From CAG-791 sp963591995 (lineage in GTDB: Bacteria > Bacillota > Clostridia > Lachnospirales > Lachnospiraceae): a DNA stretch of 33,539 nucleotides. Positions 22,440 through 30,428 of the stretch are shown piece after piece. The stretch lies in NCBI GenBank assembly GCA_963591995.1, contig CAVAUJ010000025.1, forward strand, positions 1 to 33,539. Direction: 5' to 3'. Below the pieces are notes generated by a model. The model ran no database searches and was not told the DNA's origin. It saw only the letters and a list, made by a program, of their open reading frames with translations. Each line of letters opens with the position of its first letter. The first letter of the stretch is position 1. Made by a program: the position numbers and the translations under genes.

Positions 22440-24221
22440 ATGAAGGGAAGAAATTTAAGGAAAAAAGCCGGCACGGCGAAGTCACTGGCGGCGCAGCTGG
22501 GGAGCTACAAGGGGCTGGCGCTGCTCACGCCCTGGTGCATGCTCGGCGAGGTTGTGGCGGAGATGGTCATCCCCATCCTGATGGGAGCCCTCGTGGACAA
22601 GGGGGTCTCGCAGGGGAATGTCGCCTACGTGCGCAGCACCGGCGTGCTCATGCTGGCGGTTGCGGTTTTCGGCCTGTTCTGCGGCTGTGCCGGTGCTTTC
22701 ACGGGGGCAAAGGCGGGCTCCGGCTTTGCCAAAAATCTGCGGAAGGCGATGTTCGACAACATTCAGAACTTCTCCTTTGCCAACATCGACCGCTTCAGCC
22801 CGTCCAGTCTGGTGACGAGGCTGACCACGGATGTGACCAACGTGCAGAACGCGTTTCAGATGCTGATCCGCATGGCCATGCGCGCGCCGGCGATGCTGGT
22901 GGTTGCCATGTGCATGTCCTTTATCATCAGCCCCGCGCTGGCCAGCATCTACCTGGTTGCGGTCCTTATTCTGGCGGTTCTCCTCTTCTTCATCATGAAG
23001 AGTGCGACCAGCTATTTCCAGAAGGTATTCGAACGATACGACGATCTGAACGAGAGCGTGCAGGAAAACGTATCGGCGATCCGCGTGGTCAAGGCCTATG
23101 TGCGTGAGGACTACGAGATCACAAGATTCCAGAAGGCGGCGGCCAACATTTATCTCATGTTCGTACAGGCGGAATTGAAGGTGTCCTGGACCTCGCCCCT
23201 GATGAGCGCCGTGGTCTACACCTGCATCCTGTTGATCAGCTGGATCGGCGGACACATGGTAATCGCGGAGAGCCTGACAACCGGTCAGCTCATGAGCCTT
23301 CTGACCTATTGCATGAACATCCTGAACAGCCTGATGTTCCTGGCAATGATCTTCGTCATGGTGACCATGTCCGAGGCGAGCTGCAGACGAATTGCCGAGG
23401 TCATCGACGAGGAATCCACGCTGACAAACCCCGAGAATCCGGTGACGGAGGTTGCGGACGGCAGCATCGTATTCGATCATGTCAGCTTTTCCTACAACAA
23501 GGATTCGAAGGAGAGGGTACTCAAGGACATCAATCTGAGCATCCGGTCCGGCGAGACCATCGGCATCATCGGCGGAACGGGCTCTGCCAAATCCAGCCTG
23601 GTGAACCTCATCAGTCGTCTGTACGATGTGACGGAGGGCAGAATTCTGGTGGGCGGCGTCGATGTCCGCGACTACGACATGGATACGCTGCGCAACAAGG
23701 TGTCCGTTGTTCTGCAGAAAAACGTCCTGTTCTCCGGCTCCATTCTGGACAACCTGCGGTGGGGCAATAAGGAGGCGACCGAGGAGGAATGCCGGAAAGC
23801 CTGCGAGATTGCCTGTGCCGATGAATTCATTGAGAAATTCCCGGAGGGCTACCATACCCATATCGAGCAGGGCGGCTCCAACGTTTCCGGCGGACAGAAG
23901 CAGCGCCTCTGCATCGCCCGGGCGCTTTTGAAGAATCCGAAGGTTCTGATCTTCGACGATTCCACCAGCGCCGTGGACACGGCAACGGACCGCAGAATCC
24001 GCGAAGGGCTCGGCAGGTTCATGCCCAGCACCACGAAGCTGGTGATTGCCCAGAGAATTTCCTCGGTGCAGGAGTGCGACCGCATCATTGTCATGAACGA
24101 CGGATGCATCGACGGCATCGGCACGCATGAGGAGCTGCTGGCAGGGAACGAGATTTACCGCGAGGTCTACGAGTCCCAGAACGGGGCTGCGGCGGATGCG
24201 GATTTCGACCCGAAGGATTGA
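22440..24221 (+). CDS. ABC exporter half-transporter, degenerate-site subunit
   Basis: This 593-aa type IV ABC exporter has an N-terminal six-helix membrane domain (about 20-310) and a C-terminal ATPase domain. Its nucleotide site is degenerate: Walker A is GGTGSAKSS (378-386), with Ala for the usual Gly before Lys384; Walker B is LIFDDSTSAVD, with Asp507 for the catalytic Glu; and the H-loop has Gln538 (VIAQRIS) for His. The signature NVSGGQKQR is intact. This matches the non-catalytic partner of heterodimeric exporters such as BmrCD, LmrCD and TM287/288. It pairs with the next gene and lies under the marR promoter. Substrates are probably drugs, lipids or peptides but cannot be read. GAGGTAGGA precedes the ATG. 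Confidence 0.94.
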   Translation: MKGRNLRKKAGTAKSLAAQLGSYKGLALLTPWCMLGEVVAEMVIPILMGALVDKGVSQGNVAYVRSTGVLMLAVAVFGLFCGCAGAFTGAKAGSGFAKNLRKAMFDNIQNFSFANIDRFSPSSLVTRLTTDVTNVQNAFQMLIRMAMRAPAMLVVAMCMSFIISPALASIYLVAVLILAVLLFFIMKSATSYFQKVFERYDDLNESVQENVSAIRVVKAYVREDYEITRFQKAAANIYLMFVQAELKVSWTSPLMSAVVYTCILLISWIGGHMVIAESLTTGQLMSLLTYCMNILNSLMFLAMIFVMVTMSEASCRRIAEVIDEESTLTNPENPVTEVADGSIVFDHVSFSYNKDSKERVLKDINLSIRSGETIGIIGGTGSAKSSLVNLISRLYDVTEGRILVGGVDVRDYDMDTLRNKVSVVLQKNVLFSGSILDNLRWGNKEATEEECRKACEIACADEFIEKFPEGYHTHIEQGGSNVSGGQKQRLCIARALLKNPKVLIFDDSTSAVDTATDRRIREGLGRFMPSTTKLVIAQRISSVQECDRIIVMNDGCIDGIGTHEELLAGNEIYREVYESQNGAAADADFDPKD

Positions 24222-24270
24222 GAAGGGCAGCAGGAGCACAACATAGACACAGATACGAAGAGGTAGTGGA

Positions 24271-26304
24271 ATGGCTCAGGAAAGCAGAAAGATTGGAGGA
24301 CCGGGACGCGGTCCCAGACGCGGAACGCCCAGACAGAAGGTGGAGAATCCGGGGAAAATTCTCCGGCGCCTTCTGGGAATTCTCTTCCGCAATTACGGAA
24401 TACAGATGCTGCTGGTGCTGATCTGCATCGTGGCAACGGTGCTCGCCAGCGTGCGCGGCACCATGTTCACCAAGACATTGATTGATCGTTACATTACCCC
24501 CATGATGGGGCAGGAGAATCCGGACTACGGCCCTTTGGCCGGGGCCATTCTGCACGTCGCCGTCTACTACGGCATCGGCGTTCTGGCTGCTCTGGTACAG
24601 GCCAGGCTCATGGTGTATGTGACGCAGGGCACCCTGCGCACCCTGCGGGATCAGCTCTTTGATCACATGGAGAAGCTGCCGATCAAATATTTTGACACCA
24701 ACGCGCACGGGGACATCATGTCCATCTATACCAACGACATCGATACGCTCCGTCAGATGATCAGCCAGAGCATTCCGCAGCTGATGAACAGCGCCATCAC
24801 CATCGTGTCGATTTTTGCGATGATGGTCGTCCTGAGTGTTCCGCTGACGATTCTGACCTGCGTCATGGTAGGGGTGATGTTGTTCTTCTCCTCGCTGGCG
24901 ACCCGGGTTTCCGCCCGGAACTTCACCGCGCGCCAGAAGGGTCTGGGTGCCCTTAACGGCTTCATCGAGGAGACCATGGCGGGACAGAAGGTGGTGAAGG
25001 TGTTCTGCCATGAGGAAGAGACCACCAAGAAGTTCGATGAGCTGAACGAAGCATTGAATGAGGTGTCCTACAAGGCGGAGGCATATTCCGGCATCATGGG
25101 CCCCATCAGCACGCAGCTGGGCAATGCCTCCTATGTGCTCTGCGCGGTGGTCGGATGCCTCCTTGCCATCAACGAGAATGTCGGCTTTACCGTCGGCGCA
25201 CTGGCCTCCTTCCTCACGTTCAACAAGAGCTTCAACATGCCGATCAACCAGGTGGCCATGCAGTTCAACTCCATCATCATGGCCCTGGCCGGCGCAGAGC
25301 GTATTTTCGCTCTTCTGGACGAGAAGCCGGAGGAGGACGAGGGCTATGTGACGCTGGTCAATGCGCACATCCGGAGAAAAGAGGATGCGCCGGATACGCC
25401 GGTAAACGCCGATGAGCTGGCGGATGCGGCGGCGGACGGTGCCTCGGCGGCCATGGAGGAAGCTCTGGCAGCCCGCTATGAGATCACGGAATGCAAAGAG
25501 CGGACAGGACAGTGGGCATGGAAGCACGTGCATCAGGCCGGCGGCTCGGTCACCTATGTTCCGTTGCAGGGAGACGTGACCTTCGGCGGTGTGGATTTCG
25601 GCTACAGCGATGAGAAGATGGTGCTGCATGACATCGAGCTGCATGCGCAGCCCGGACAGAAGGTCGCTCTGGTCGGCTCCACCGGCGCCGGCAAGACGAC
25701 GATCACGAACCTGATCAATCGGTTCTACGACATTCAGGACGGCAAGATCCGCTACGATCACATCAACATCAGCAAGATTGCCAAGAAGGATCTGCGCCGC
25801 TCCCTTGGCATGGTGCTGCAGGATACGCACCTCTTCACAGGGACGGTCATGGAGAACATCCGCTACGGAAGACTCGATGCCACCGATGAGGAGGTGAAGG
25901 CGGCGGCATGCCTTGCCAACGCAGACGGCTTCATCCGCAGACTTCCCGACGGCTACGACACGGTGCTCAAGGGGGACGGCGCCAACCTTTCCCAGGGACA
26001 GCGGCAGCTCCTTGCCATCGCAAGGGCCGCCATTGCAGATCCGCCGGTGCTCATTCTCGATGAGGCGACCAGCTCCATCGATACGAGAACGGAGAAAATC
26101 GTACAGGACGGCATGGATCGCCTGATGAAGGGACGTACCACCTTTGTCATTGCCCACCGGCTGTCCACCATCCGCAACGCGGATCTGATCCTGGTGCTGG
26201 AGCAGGGACGCATCGTGGAGCGGGGCAATCACGACGAGCTCATCGAGCAGAAGGGGCGGTATTACCAGCTCTACACCGGCAAGCGCCCGGAGCTGGCAGG
26301 GTAG
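24271..26304 (+). CDS. ABC exporter half-transporter, catalytic-site subunit
   Basis: This 677-aa half-transporter is the partner of the preceding one. The membrane domain lies at about residues 35-345 and the ATPase domain at about 430-660. Its own ATP motifs are canonical: Walker A GSTGAGKTT (469-477), Walker B VLILDEATSSID with Glu598, and H-loop His629 (FVIAHRLS). Its signature is NLSQGQRQL, with Gln for the first Gly. In the heterodimer this site would pair with the intact NVSGGQ of the other subunit to give one active site. An extra segment of about 70 residues (363-430, acidic and Ala-rich, then ERTGQWAWKHVH) joins the two domains. It starts 49 bases after the first subunit. Confidence 0.94.
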   Translation: MAQESRKIGGPGRGPRRGTPRQKVENPGKILRRLLGILFRNYGIQMLLVLICIVATVLASVRGTMFTKTLIDRYITPMMGQENPDYGPLAGAILHVAVYYGIGVLAALVQARLMVYVTQGTLRTLRDQLFDHMEKLPIKYFDTNAHGDIMSIYTNDIDTLRQMISQSIPQLMNSAITIVSIFAMMVVLSVPLTILTCVMVGVMLFFSSLATRVSARNFTARQKGLGALNGFIEETMAGQKVVKVFCHEEETTKKFDELNEALNEVSYKAEAYSGIMGPISTQLGNASYVLCAVVGCLLAINENVGFTVGALASFLTFNKSFNMPINQVAMQFNSIIMALAGAERIFALLDEKPEEDEGYVTLVNAHIRRKEDAPDTPVNADELADAAADGASAAMEEALAARYEITECKERTGQWAWKHVHQAGGSVTYVPLQGDVTFGGVDFGYSDEKMVLHDIELHAQPGQKVALVGSTGAGKTTITNLINRFYDIQDGKIRYDHINISKIAKKDLRRSLGMVLQDTHLFTGTVMENIRYGRLDATDEEVKAAACLANADGFIRRLPDGYDTVLKGDGANLSQGQRQLLAIARAAIADPPVLILDEATSSIDTRTEKIVQDGMDRLMKGRTTFVIAHRLSTIRNADLILVLEQGRIVERGNHDELIEQKGRYYQLYTGKRPELAG

Positions 26305-26344
26305 TACGTCAATTTTCATACCTTATATTGTAAAAAAATCCGGA

Positions 26345-26399
26345 CAGCGGCTGTGTGTCGGTGCGAGCAAGCTCACACCGATGTGCAGCCGCTGATTTT
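26345..26399 (+). terminator. Long hairpin downstream of the exporter operon
   Basis: CAGCGGCTG (26345-26353) pairs with CAGCCGCTG (26386-26394), and inner TCGGTG with CACCGA. Between them the TGTG segments pair mainly by wobble, giving about 20-23 bp around a loop near GCAAGC, followed by a short TTTT. It fits a terminator for the marR-ABC operon, although the T-run is short. The rest of 26400-26638 holds the promoter below and a leader with no other feature I can name. Confidence 0.7.
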
Positions 26400-26498
26400 G
26401 ATGTAATCGGCACCTGTGGAGACAATTTGAAAATATCATAACAGCGCTCAAAAACTGACAAGAACATGAAAAAACTTATTTTTGCCCGGGGACCTGTG

Positions 26499-26526
26499 TT
26501 GACCGGGGGGGTAAGACGGCTAGAAT
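26499..26526 (+). promoter_or_regulatory. Promoter of the surface protein gene
   Basis: TTGACC (26499-26504), a 16-base spacer and TAGAAT (26521-26526) are near consensus. The spacer contains a run of seven G. The leader to the ATG is about 105 bases. Confidence 0.65.
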
Positions 26527-26638
26527 GGGATTTGTTTACGATAATTTTATAATTACAAGAGAGCACTGCAGAACCGCGAATGGCATTCTTAACGACCGCC
26601 GGTGGCGCTGCGGATGCACAGAAAGGGGAGGATGAAGA

Positions 26639-28744
26639 ATGAAAGGAAAAGGCGTTGGAAAGAACGCAGGCAGGGGCATTCTGGGAATGCTGCTGGTCAT
26701 GGTTCTGTTCCTTTGCACCGTCATTCCGTCGTACGCGGATGAGGTGGAGAAGATCACGATTACTAGCCTGACCGCACTGGAGACGGCGTCGTACGAGGTG
26801 GAATCCGGGACGAGCGTAGAGGATGCGGCAAAGCAGCTTCCGGCGACGGTAACAGGAACGTACACCGAGGCAGAAAGCCAGGAAAAGTCGGCAGAGCTGT
26901 CCGTCACCTGGAGCTGTGAGGACTATGCGGCGGAGAACAGCACGGATAGCGCCATCGACTATACCTTCCGGGCGGCACTGACCGCGGAGGCGGAGAATAA
27001 CTATACGCTGGCGGAGGGCGTCACGCTGCCGACCGTCACCGTTTCCGTAAAGCCTGCAGCAAAGGATGACAGCAGCCAGGACGAGAATAAGCCAAAGAGC
27101 GGAGACCTGAAGAGCGGAAACCAGAAGGTACAAAATGTCAGGACGGGTAAGTCTTATGATTCGCTGAAGGAAGCTGTTGATGAAGCGGAAAGCGGCGATA
27201 CCATCATGCTGGGCAGCGGAACCTATACGCTTTATAACACAGGTGCGGATGTCAAGAACAAGGATCTGACCTTTGTCGGAGCCGGGGTAGGGAAAACGAC
27301 CTGGCTGATCGGACCGAAGGTGCCGGATCCTGCCAAGTACGGAACGGAGTACAACAGCGATTACAGCTTCGATGTCCGTGGCACAGAGTATAAGGAGACA
27401 GTGACCTTCCGGAACATGACGCTTCAGAGCGGAAGCAATGATTATCTCGGCTTTGCAGGAACCGATCATACCGTGGTGGAGAAGTGTGTCATCGAGGGGA
27501 AGACCTTCTATTGGGGCTATACCTCGGCGACCTTCCGGGATACCACTTTCAATTGTCCGGAGGGAGATTATGCAATCTGGACCTACAGCTCCCCGGAAAT
27601 GACCTTTGACAGCTGCACCTTTCATTCAACCGGCAAGGTCATCAATGTCTACGCGGATTATGATGCAGGCAAGCACGAAATCATCGTCAACTTTAACAAT
27701 TGTACGGTTAACAACACCGGCAAGCAGAACAAAACGGTCCTGAAAATCAACGACAGCAACATGAGGGATTGCCGGTACATCATCAACATCACCGGCGACA
27801 ACAAGATCAATGATGATGTTACGGAGGATGGAAAGGTATCCGGCGTAGCTGCGAACAAGATCACCTGCTCTCGTCTGTTCGGCTTTGATGAAGAGGGTGA
27901 GAACACCGGACGCACGGTTGTCTTCATCAGCGGGACGAAGGTCTGGGAGAACGGAGAACGCGTCGGCGATCATGACCAGGACCTTGCCGGACAGGGCGGT
28001 TATTTTGATGGGAAGGCAGAGGGGAACAAGCTGCAGTACACCGACGGCTACAAGGACGATGCCTTCGATTATCAGTACGAGATCAACGGAGAATGGATGG
28101 ATGCAGGCGACGCACCGGACGATGGCTGGGTAAACGGTGTCCGGAAGGTTCGGAGAGTCTGCCGGTATTGCGGAGACACCAAGGAGTACACCGAGAAGAA
28201 GGGGACAACGCCGTCGGAGGAGAAGAAGACCGAGGAGAAGAAGACCTACGTAGAGCCGTCGACCGAACAGGCAGCGCCCATCGTGAACACGACGAATGTT
28301 GCCGTCGGCAAGGTGTGGCAGGACGGCGACAACCGGGACGGCATCCGTCCGGCAAGCGTCACGGTACAGCTCTATTGCAACGGTGAGGCCTATGGGAATC
28401 CGGTGACGCTGAGCGAGGAGAATTCCTGGTGGTACCGCTGGGATTATCTGGATGCACAGTCGAGCTGGACGGTGGATGAGCTGAATGTGGCGGATGGCTA
28501 CACGAAGACCATTACAAAGAATGCCGTGAATGCGTGGGTCATCGTGAACACGCACACACCGGAGGCACAGATCGTCGCTGCGACGGATACCTCCGCGGCG
28601 GCGCCCGCACAGAACCAGAATCTCACGGGACGCGGCGCAGGCACGGGCGATGCGGGCAACCTGCTCCTGTGGCTGTCGCTGATGGCGATTACCGGCGCCG
28701 GCGCAGCGGGAGGCTTTGTGCTTTACCGCAGACGCAGTCATTGA
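26639..28744 (+). CDS. Secreted beta-helix surface protein with Cna_B-like domain
   Basis: This 701-aa predicted cell-surface protein has a basic start, hydrophobic core and SYA cleavage site after residue 33, which form a signal peptide. Residues about 38-142 look like a bacterial Ig-like domain (LPATVTGTYTE, LSVTWSCEDY). After a polar linker, SYDSLKEAVDEAESGDTIMLG begins a right-handed parallel beta-helix (about 165-430) with many short strand turns (NNCTVNN, MTFDSCTFHS). A segment with CRYCG follows, then a Glu/Lys-rich linker. A Cna_B-like domain (about 553-640: VGKVWQDGDNRDGIRPASVTVQLY) precedes a C-terminal helix of about 20 residues and RRRSH. There is no LPxTG; GAGTGD sits in its place. 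A role in adhesion or glycan binding is inference. AAGGGGAGGA precedes the ATG. Confidence 0.8.
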   Translation: MKGKGVGKNAGRGILGMLLVMVLFLCTVIPSYADEVEKITITSLTALETASYEVESGTSVEDAAKQLPATVTGTYTEAESQEKSAELSVTWSCEDYAAENSTDSAIDYTFRAALTAEAENNYTLAEGVTLPTVTVSVKPAAKDDSSQDENKPKSGDLKSGNQKVQNVRTGKSYDSLKEAVDEAESGDTIMLGSGTYTLYNTGADVKNKDLTFVGAGVGKTTWLIGPKVPDPAKYGTEYNSDYSFDVRGTEYKETVTFRNMTLQSGSNDYLGFAGTDHTVVEKCVIEGKTFYWGYTSATFRDTTFNCPEGDYAIWTYSSPEMTFDSCTFHSTGKVINVYADYDAGKHEIIVNFNNCTVNNTGKQNKTVLKINDSNMRDCRYIINITGDNKINDDVTEDGKVSGVAANKITCSRLFGFDEEGENTGRTVVFISGTKVWENGERVGDHDQDLAGQGGYFDGKAEGNKLQYTDGYKDDAFDYQYEINGEWMDAGDAPDDGWVNGVRKVRRVCRYCGDTKEYTEKKGTTPSEEKKTEEKKTYVEPSTEQAAPIVNTTNVAVGKVWQDGDNRDGIRPASVTVQLYCNGEAYGNPVTLSEENSWWYRWDYLDAQSSWTVDELNVADGYTKTITKNAVNAWVIVNTHTPEAQIVAATDTSAAAPAQNQNLTGRGAGTGDAGNLLLWLSLMAITGAGAAGGFVLYRRRSH

Positions 28745-28765
28745 GCGCATTTATTGAAGCTACAT

Positions 28766-28817
28766 AAAGATCCCCGGCTCCTGTCGTGAAATACACGGCA
28801 GGAGCCGGGGATCTTTT
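28766..28817 (+). terminator. Bidirectional terminator between convergent genes
   Basis: A stem of about 23 bp runs from AAAGATCCCCGGCTCCTG (28766-28783) through CGTG, a 5-base loop and CACG, to the complementary arm ending ATCTTTT (28817). It has one wobble pair, with an A-run on one side and a T-run on the other, so it can work in both directions. It serves the surface protein gene (+) and the rhodanese-TtcA gene (-). Confidence 0.95.
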
Positions 28818-28838
28818 GTCGGTCTTGCGGGCGGCGGA

Positions 28839-30113
28839 TCAGCGGAGAGGATCCCTGTCGTCCCTGCTCTCGTAGCGCTCGAGGAAGCTGTGGCGGACGC
28901 CGTCCTTCTTATAGCCGAGGAGCTTGTCGAGACAGACATTCTCCGTCGCGTGGAAGATGTTAGTCTCAAGACCGGGGTTGCTCTTTTTGAGCTCGGCAAT
29001 GATCCGCTTGGTCTCGGCGCGCTTGTGGCCGGTGCGGGAGGCGCCGCCGGCTTCGCCCGGGAGGACGGCACAGGTGGTGCAGGTGTCGGTGAAATGACAG
29101 GCACATTGGATGAAATGCAGATGGTTGCGGTCGCGCCAGGCCTTGATGTCCTCCTCGCGGATGAAATACAGTGGCCGGATCAGCTGCATGTCGTCATAGT
29201 TCGTGCTCGCCACCTTCGGCAGCATGGCCTCCCACTGACCGGAATAGAGCATGCCCATGAGTGCGGTTTCGATGACATCGTCGAAATGGTGCCCGAGCGC
29301 GATCTTATTGCAGCCGAGCTCCTGCGCTTTCTTGTACAGATGACCGCGGCGCATCCGGGCGCAGAGATAGCAGGGGGAGGAGCGGATGTTGTACACCGTA
29401 TCGAAGATGTTCGTCTCGAAAAAGGTGAGAGGAATCCCCAGAAGCGCCGCATTGCTCTCGATGATCCGCCGGTTGGCCTCGTTGTATCCCGGATCCATGC
29501 ACAGGAACGTGAGGTCAAAGCGGAACTGGCCGTGCTGCCGGAACTCTTGAAAGAGCTTGGCCATGACCATGGAATCCTTGCCGCCGGAGATGCAGACGGC
29601 AATGCGGTCGCCGTTCTGAATCAGATCGTATTTGAGGATGGCCCGGGCAAAGGGATTGAGGAGATCCTTATGAAAGCGGCCCTTCTGAAGAGAGAGCTCA
29701 ATCTGCGCGCGAAGGGTCTCGTTCTGCGCCTGTCTGCGGATGGCGTAGAGTGCCCAGGCGCCGTATCCGCCGGCAAGGCTCTGGGCGGGAAAGCCCTTTG
29801 CCTGCAGCTCCTCCGCCAGCTCTCTGGTGACGGTGCCGTATTTGCAATAGAGGACAATGCGTTTGCCGGGAGCAAACGGCGTCAGCGTGCGCCCGTCGGC
29901 ATAGCGGCGCACCTCCTGCGGGGAGAACAGGACACAGCCCGGGATAAAGCCGTGCTCGTATTCCTCCTTCTCCCGGGTGTCCACCAGAAGATAAGCCTCC
30001 GGCGGGAGCGCGTCCAGCTCGGCGGCGGAGAGCTCAAGAGGGAGCGTCTCACCGGAGCATGTTTCATCCGGGGAAGCGCCGCCGGAGGGGATAGGGTTCA
30101 TTTCAGAAGACAT
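28839..30113 (-). CDS. Rhodanese domain fused to TtcA-like tRNA thiolation enzyme
   Basis: This 424-aa predicted cytosolic sulfur-transfer enzyme has an N-terminal rhodanese domain (about 30-125): LLVDTREKEEYEHGFIPGC and the active-site loop LYCKYGT with Cys90. The C-terminal part is a PP-loop ATPase of the TtcA/TtuA kind: ISGGKDSMVMAKLF (176-181 are SGGKDS), PCYLCARMRRG with a CxxC, and GHHFDDVIETALMGMLYSG. A late cluster, CACHFTDTCTTC, may complete an iron-sulfur site. TtcA adds sulfur to cytidine 32 of tRNA using an iron-sulfur cluster; a fused rhodanese could hand over the sulfur directly. Other tRNA targets are possible. ATG 30113 has AAGGAG at 8 bases; the frame opens further upstream at 30182 without a ribosome site. 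Confidence 0.88.
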   Translation of the reverse strand: MSSEMNPIPSGGASPDETCSGETLPLELSAAELDALPPEAYLLVDTREKEEYEHGFIPGCVLFSPQEVRRYADGRTLTPFAPGKRIVLYCKYGTVTRELAEELQAKGFPAQSLAGGYGAWALYAIRRQAQNETLRAQIELSLQKGRFHKDLLNPFARAILKYDLIQNGDRIAVCISGGKDSMVMAKLFQEFRQHGQFRFDLTFLCMDPGYNEANRRIIESNAALLGIPLTFFETNIFDTVYNIRSSPCYLCARMRRGHLYKKAQELGCNKIALGHHFDDVIETALMGMLYSGQWEAMLPKVASTNYDDMQLIRPLYFIREEDIKAWRDRNHLHFIQCACHFTDTCTTCAVLPGEAGGASRTGHKRAETKRIIAELKKSNPGLETNIFHATENVCLDKLLGYKKDGVRHSFLERYESRDDRDPLR

Positions 30114-30153
30114 GCAAATCACTCCTTGTGGTTGCGACAATGACAACGGATTG

Positions 30154-30186
30154 ATTATACCGGGTCCATGCGGATTTCGCATCCGC
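30154..30186 (-). promoter_or_regulatory. Promoter of the rhodanese-TtcA gene with a nearby palindrome
   Basis: On the minus strand TATAAT (30159-30154) is a consensus -10, 40 bases before the start codon. The -35 is poor, but that region is covered by an inverted repeat, GCGGAT (30170-30175) and ATCCGC (30181-30186), which could be an activator or repressor site. Confidence 0.5.
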
Positions 30187-30275
30187 CGAAATGTCCATGA
30201 ACAGTTATGACAAATCTTTCTGCGGTTTTTAGTCTATTTTTCTGCGGCTTGGACACTGGTATTTCGGGAAGAGTG

Positions 30276-30284
30276 TGATATGCT
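30276..30284 (+). promoter_or_regulatory. Possible extended -10 promoter of nrdD
   Basis: TGATATGCT resembles the TGn-TATACT extended -10 seen elsewhere in the window. It lies 16 bases before the first NrdR-like box. No good -35 is present and other starts further downstream cannot be excluded. Confidence 0.35.
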
Positions 30285-30300
30285 AGTAGAGCGCGACAAC

Positions 30301-30348
30301 ACACCATATCTTGTATAGCGGTACGGCAGACAAGTCTATATTTAGTAT
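30301..30348 (+). promoter_or_regulatory. Tandem NrdR-like boxes upstream of nrdD
   Basis: ACACCATATCTTGTAT (30301-30316) matches the NrdR box ACACWATATATWGTGT at 13 of 16 positions, and AGTCTATATTTAGTAT (30333-30348) at 12 of 16. They are separated by 16 bases (32 bp start to start, about three helical turns), the spacing known for NrdR box pairs. NrdR represses ribonucleotide reductase genes when dATP is high. The pair sits 80 bases before nrdD. The rest of 30187-30428 shows only AT-rich leader. Confidence 0.75.
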
Positions 30349-30428
30349 TCGGACGATTGCAGCAAGTTTAAAATATAAGCGTATTTGTCAGAAGATTTTA
30401 TAAATAACCGGAAAAACAGGGGGAAACT

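Noticed and set aside
24091..26319. Long minus-strand open frame (742 codons) opposite the second exporter subunit
   Set aside because: The plus strand encodes a full ABC transporter with all motifs. The antisense frame shows no known motif and results from GC-rich codon bias. The same applies to minus-strand frames at 30342-32633, 7384-9792, 22482-24239 and 11749-13566.
28621..28744. LPxTG sortase signal
   Set aside because: No LPxTG or close NPxTG motif is present; only the hydrophobic and basic tail is typical, so it was reported as an oddity instead.
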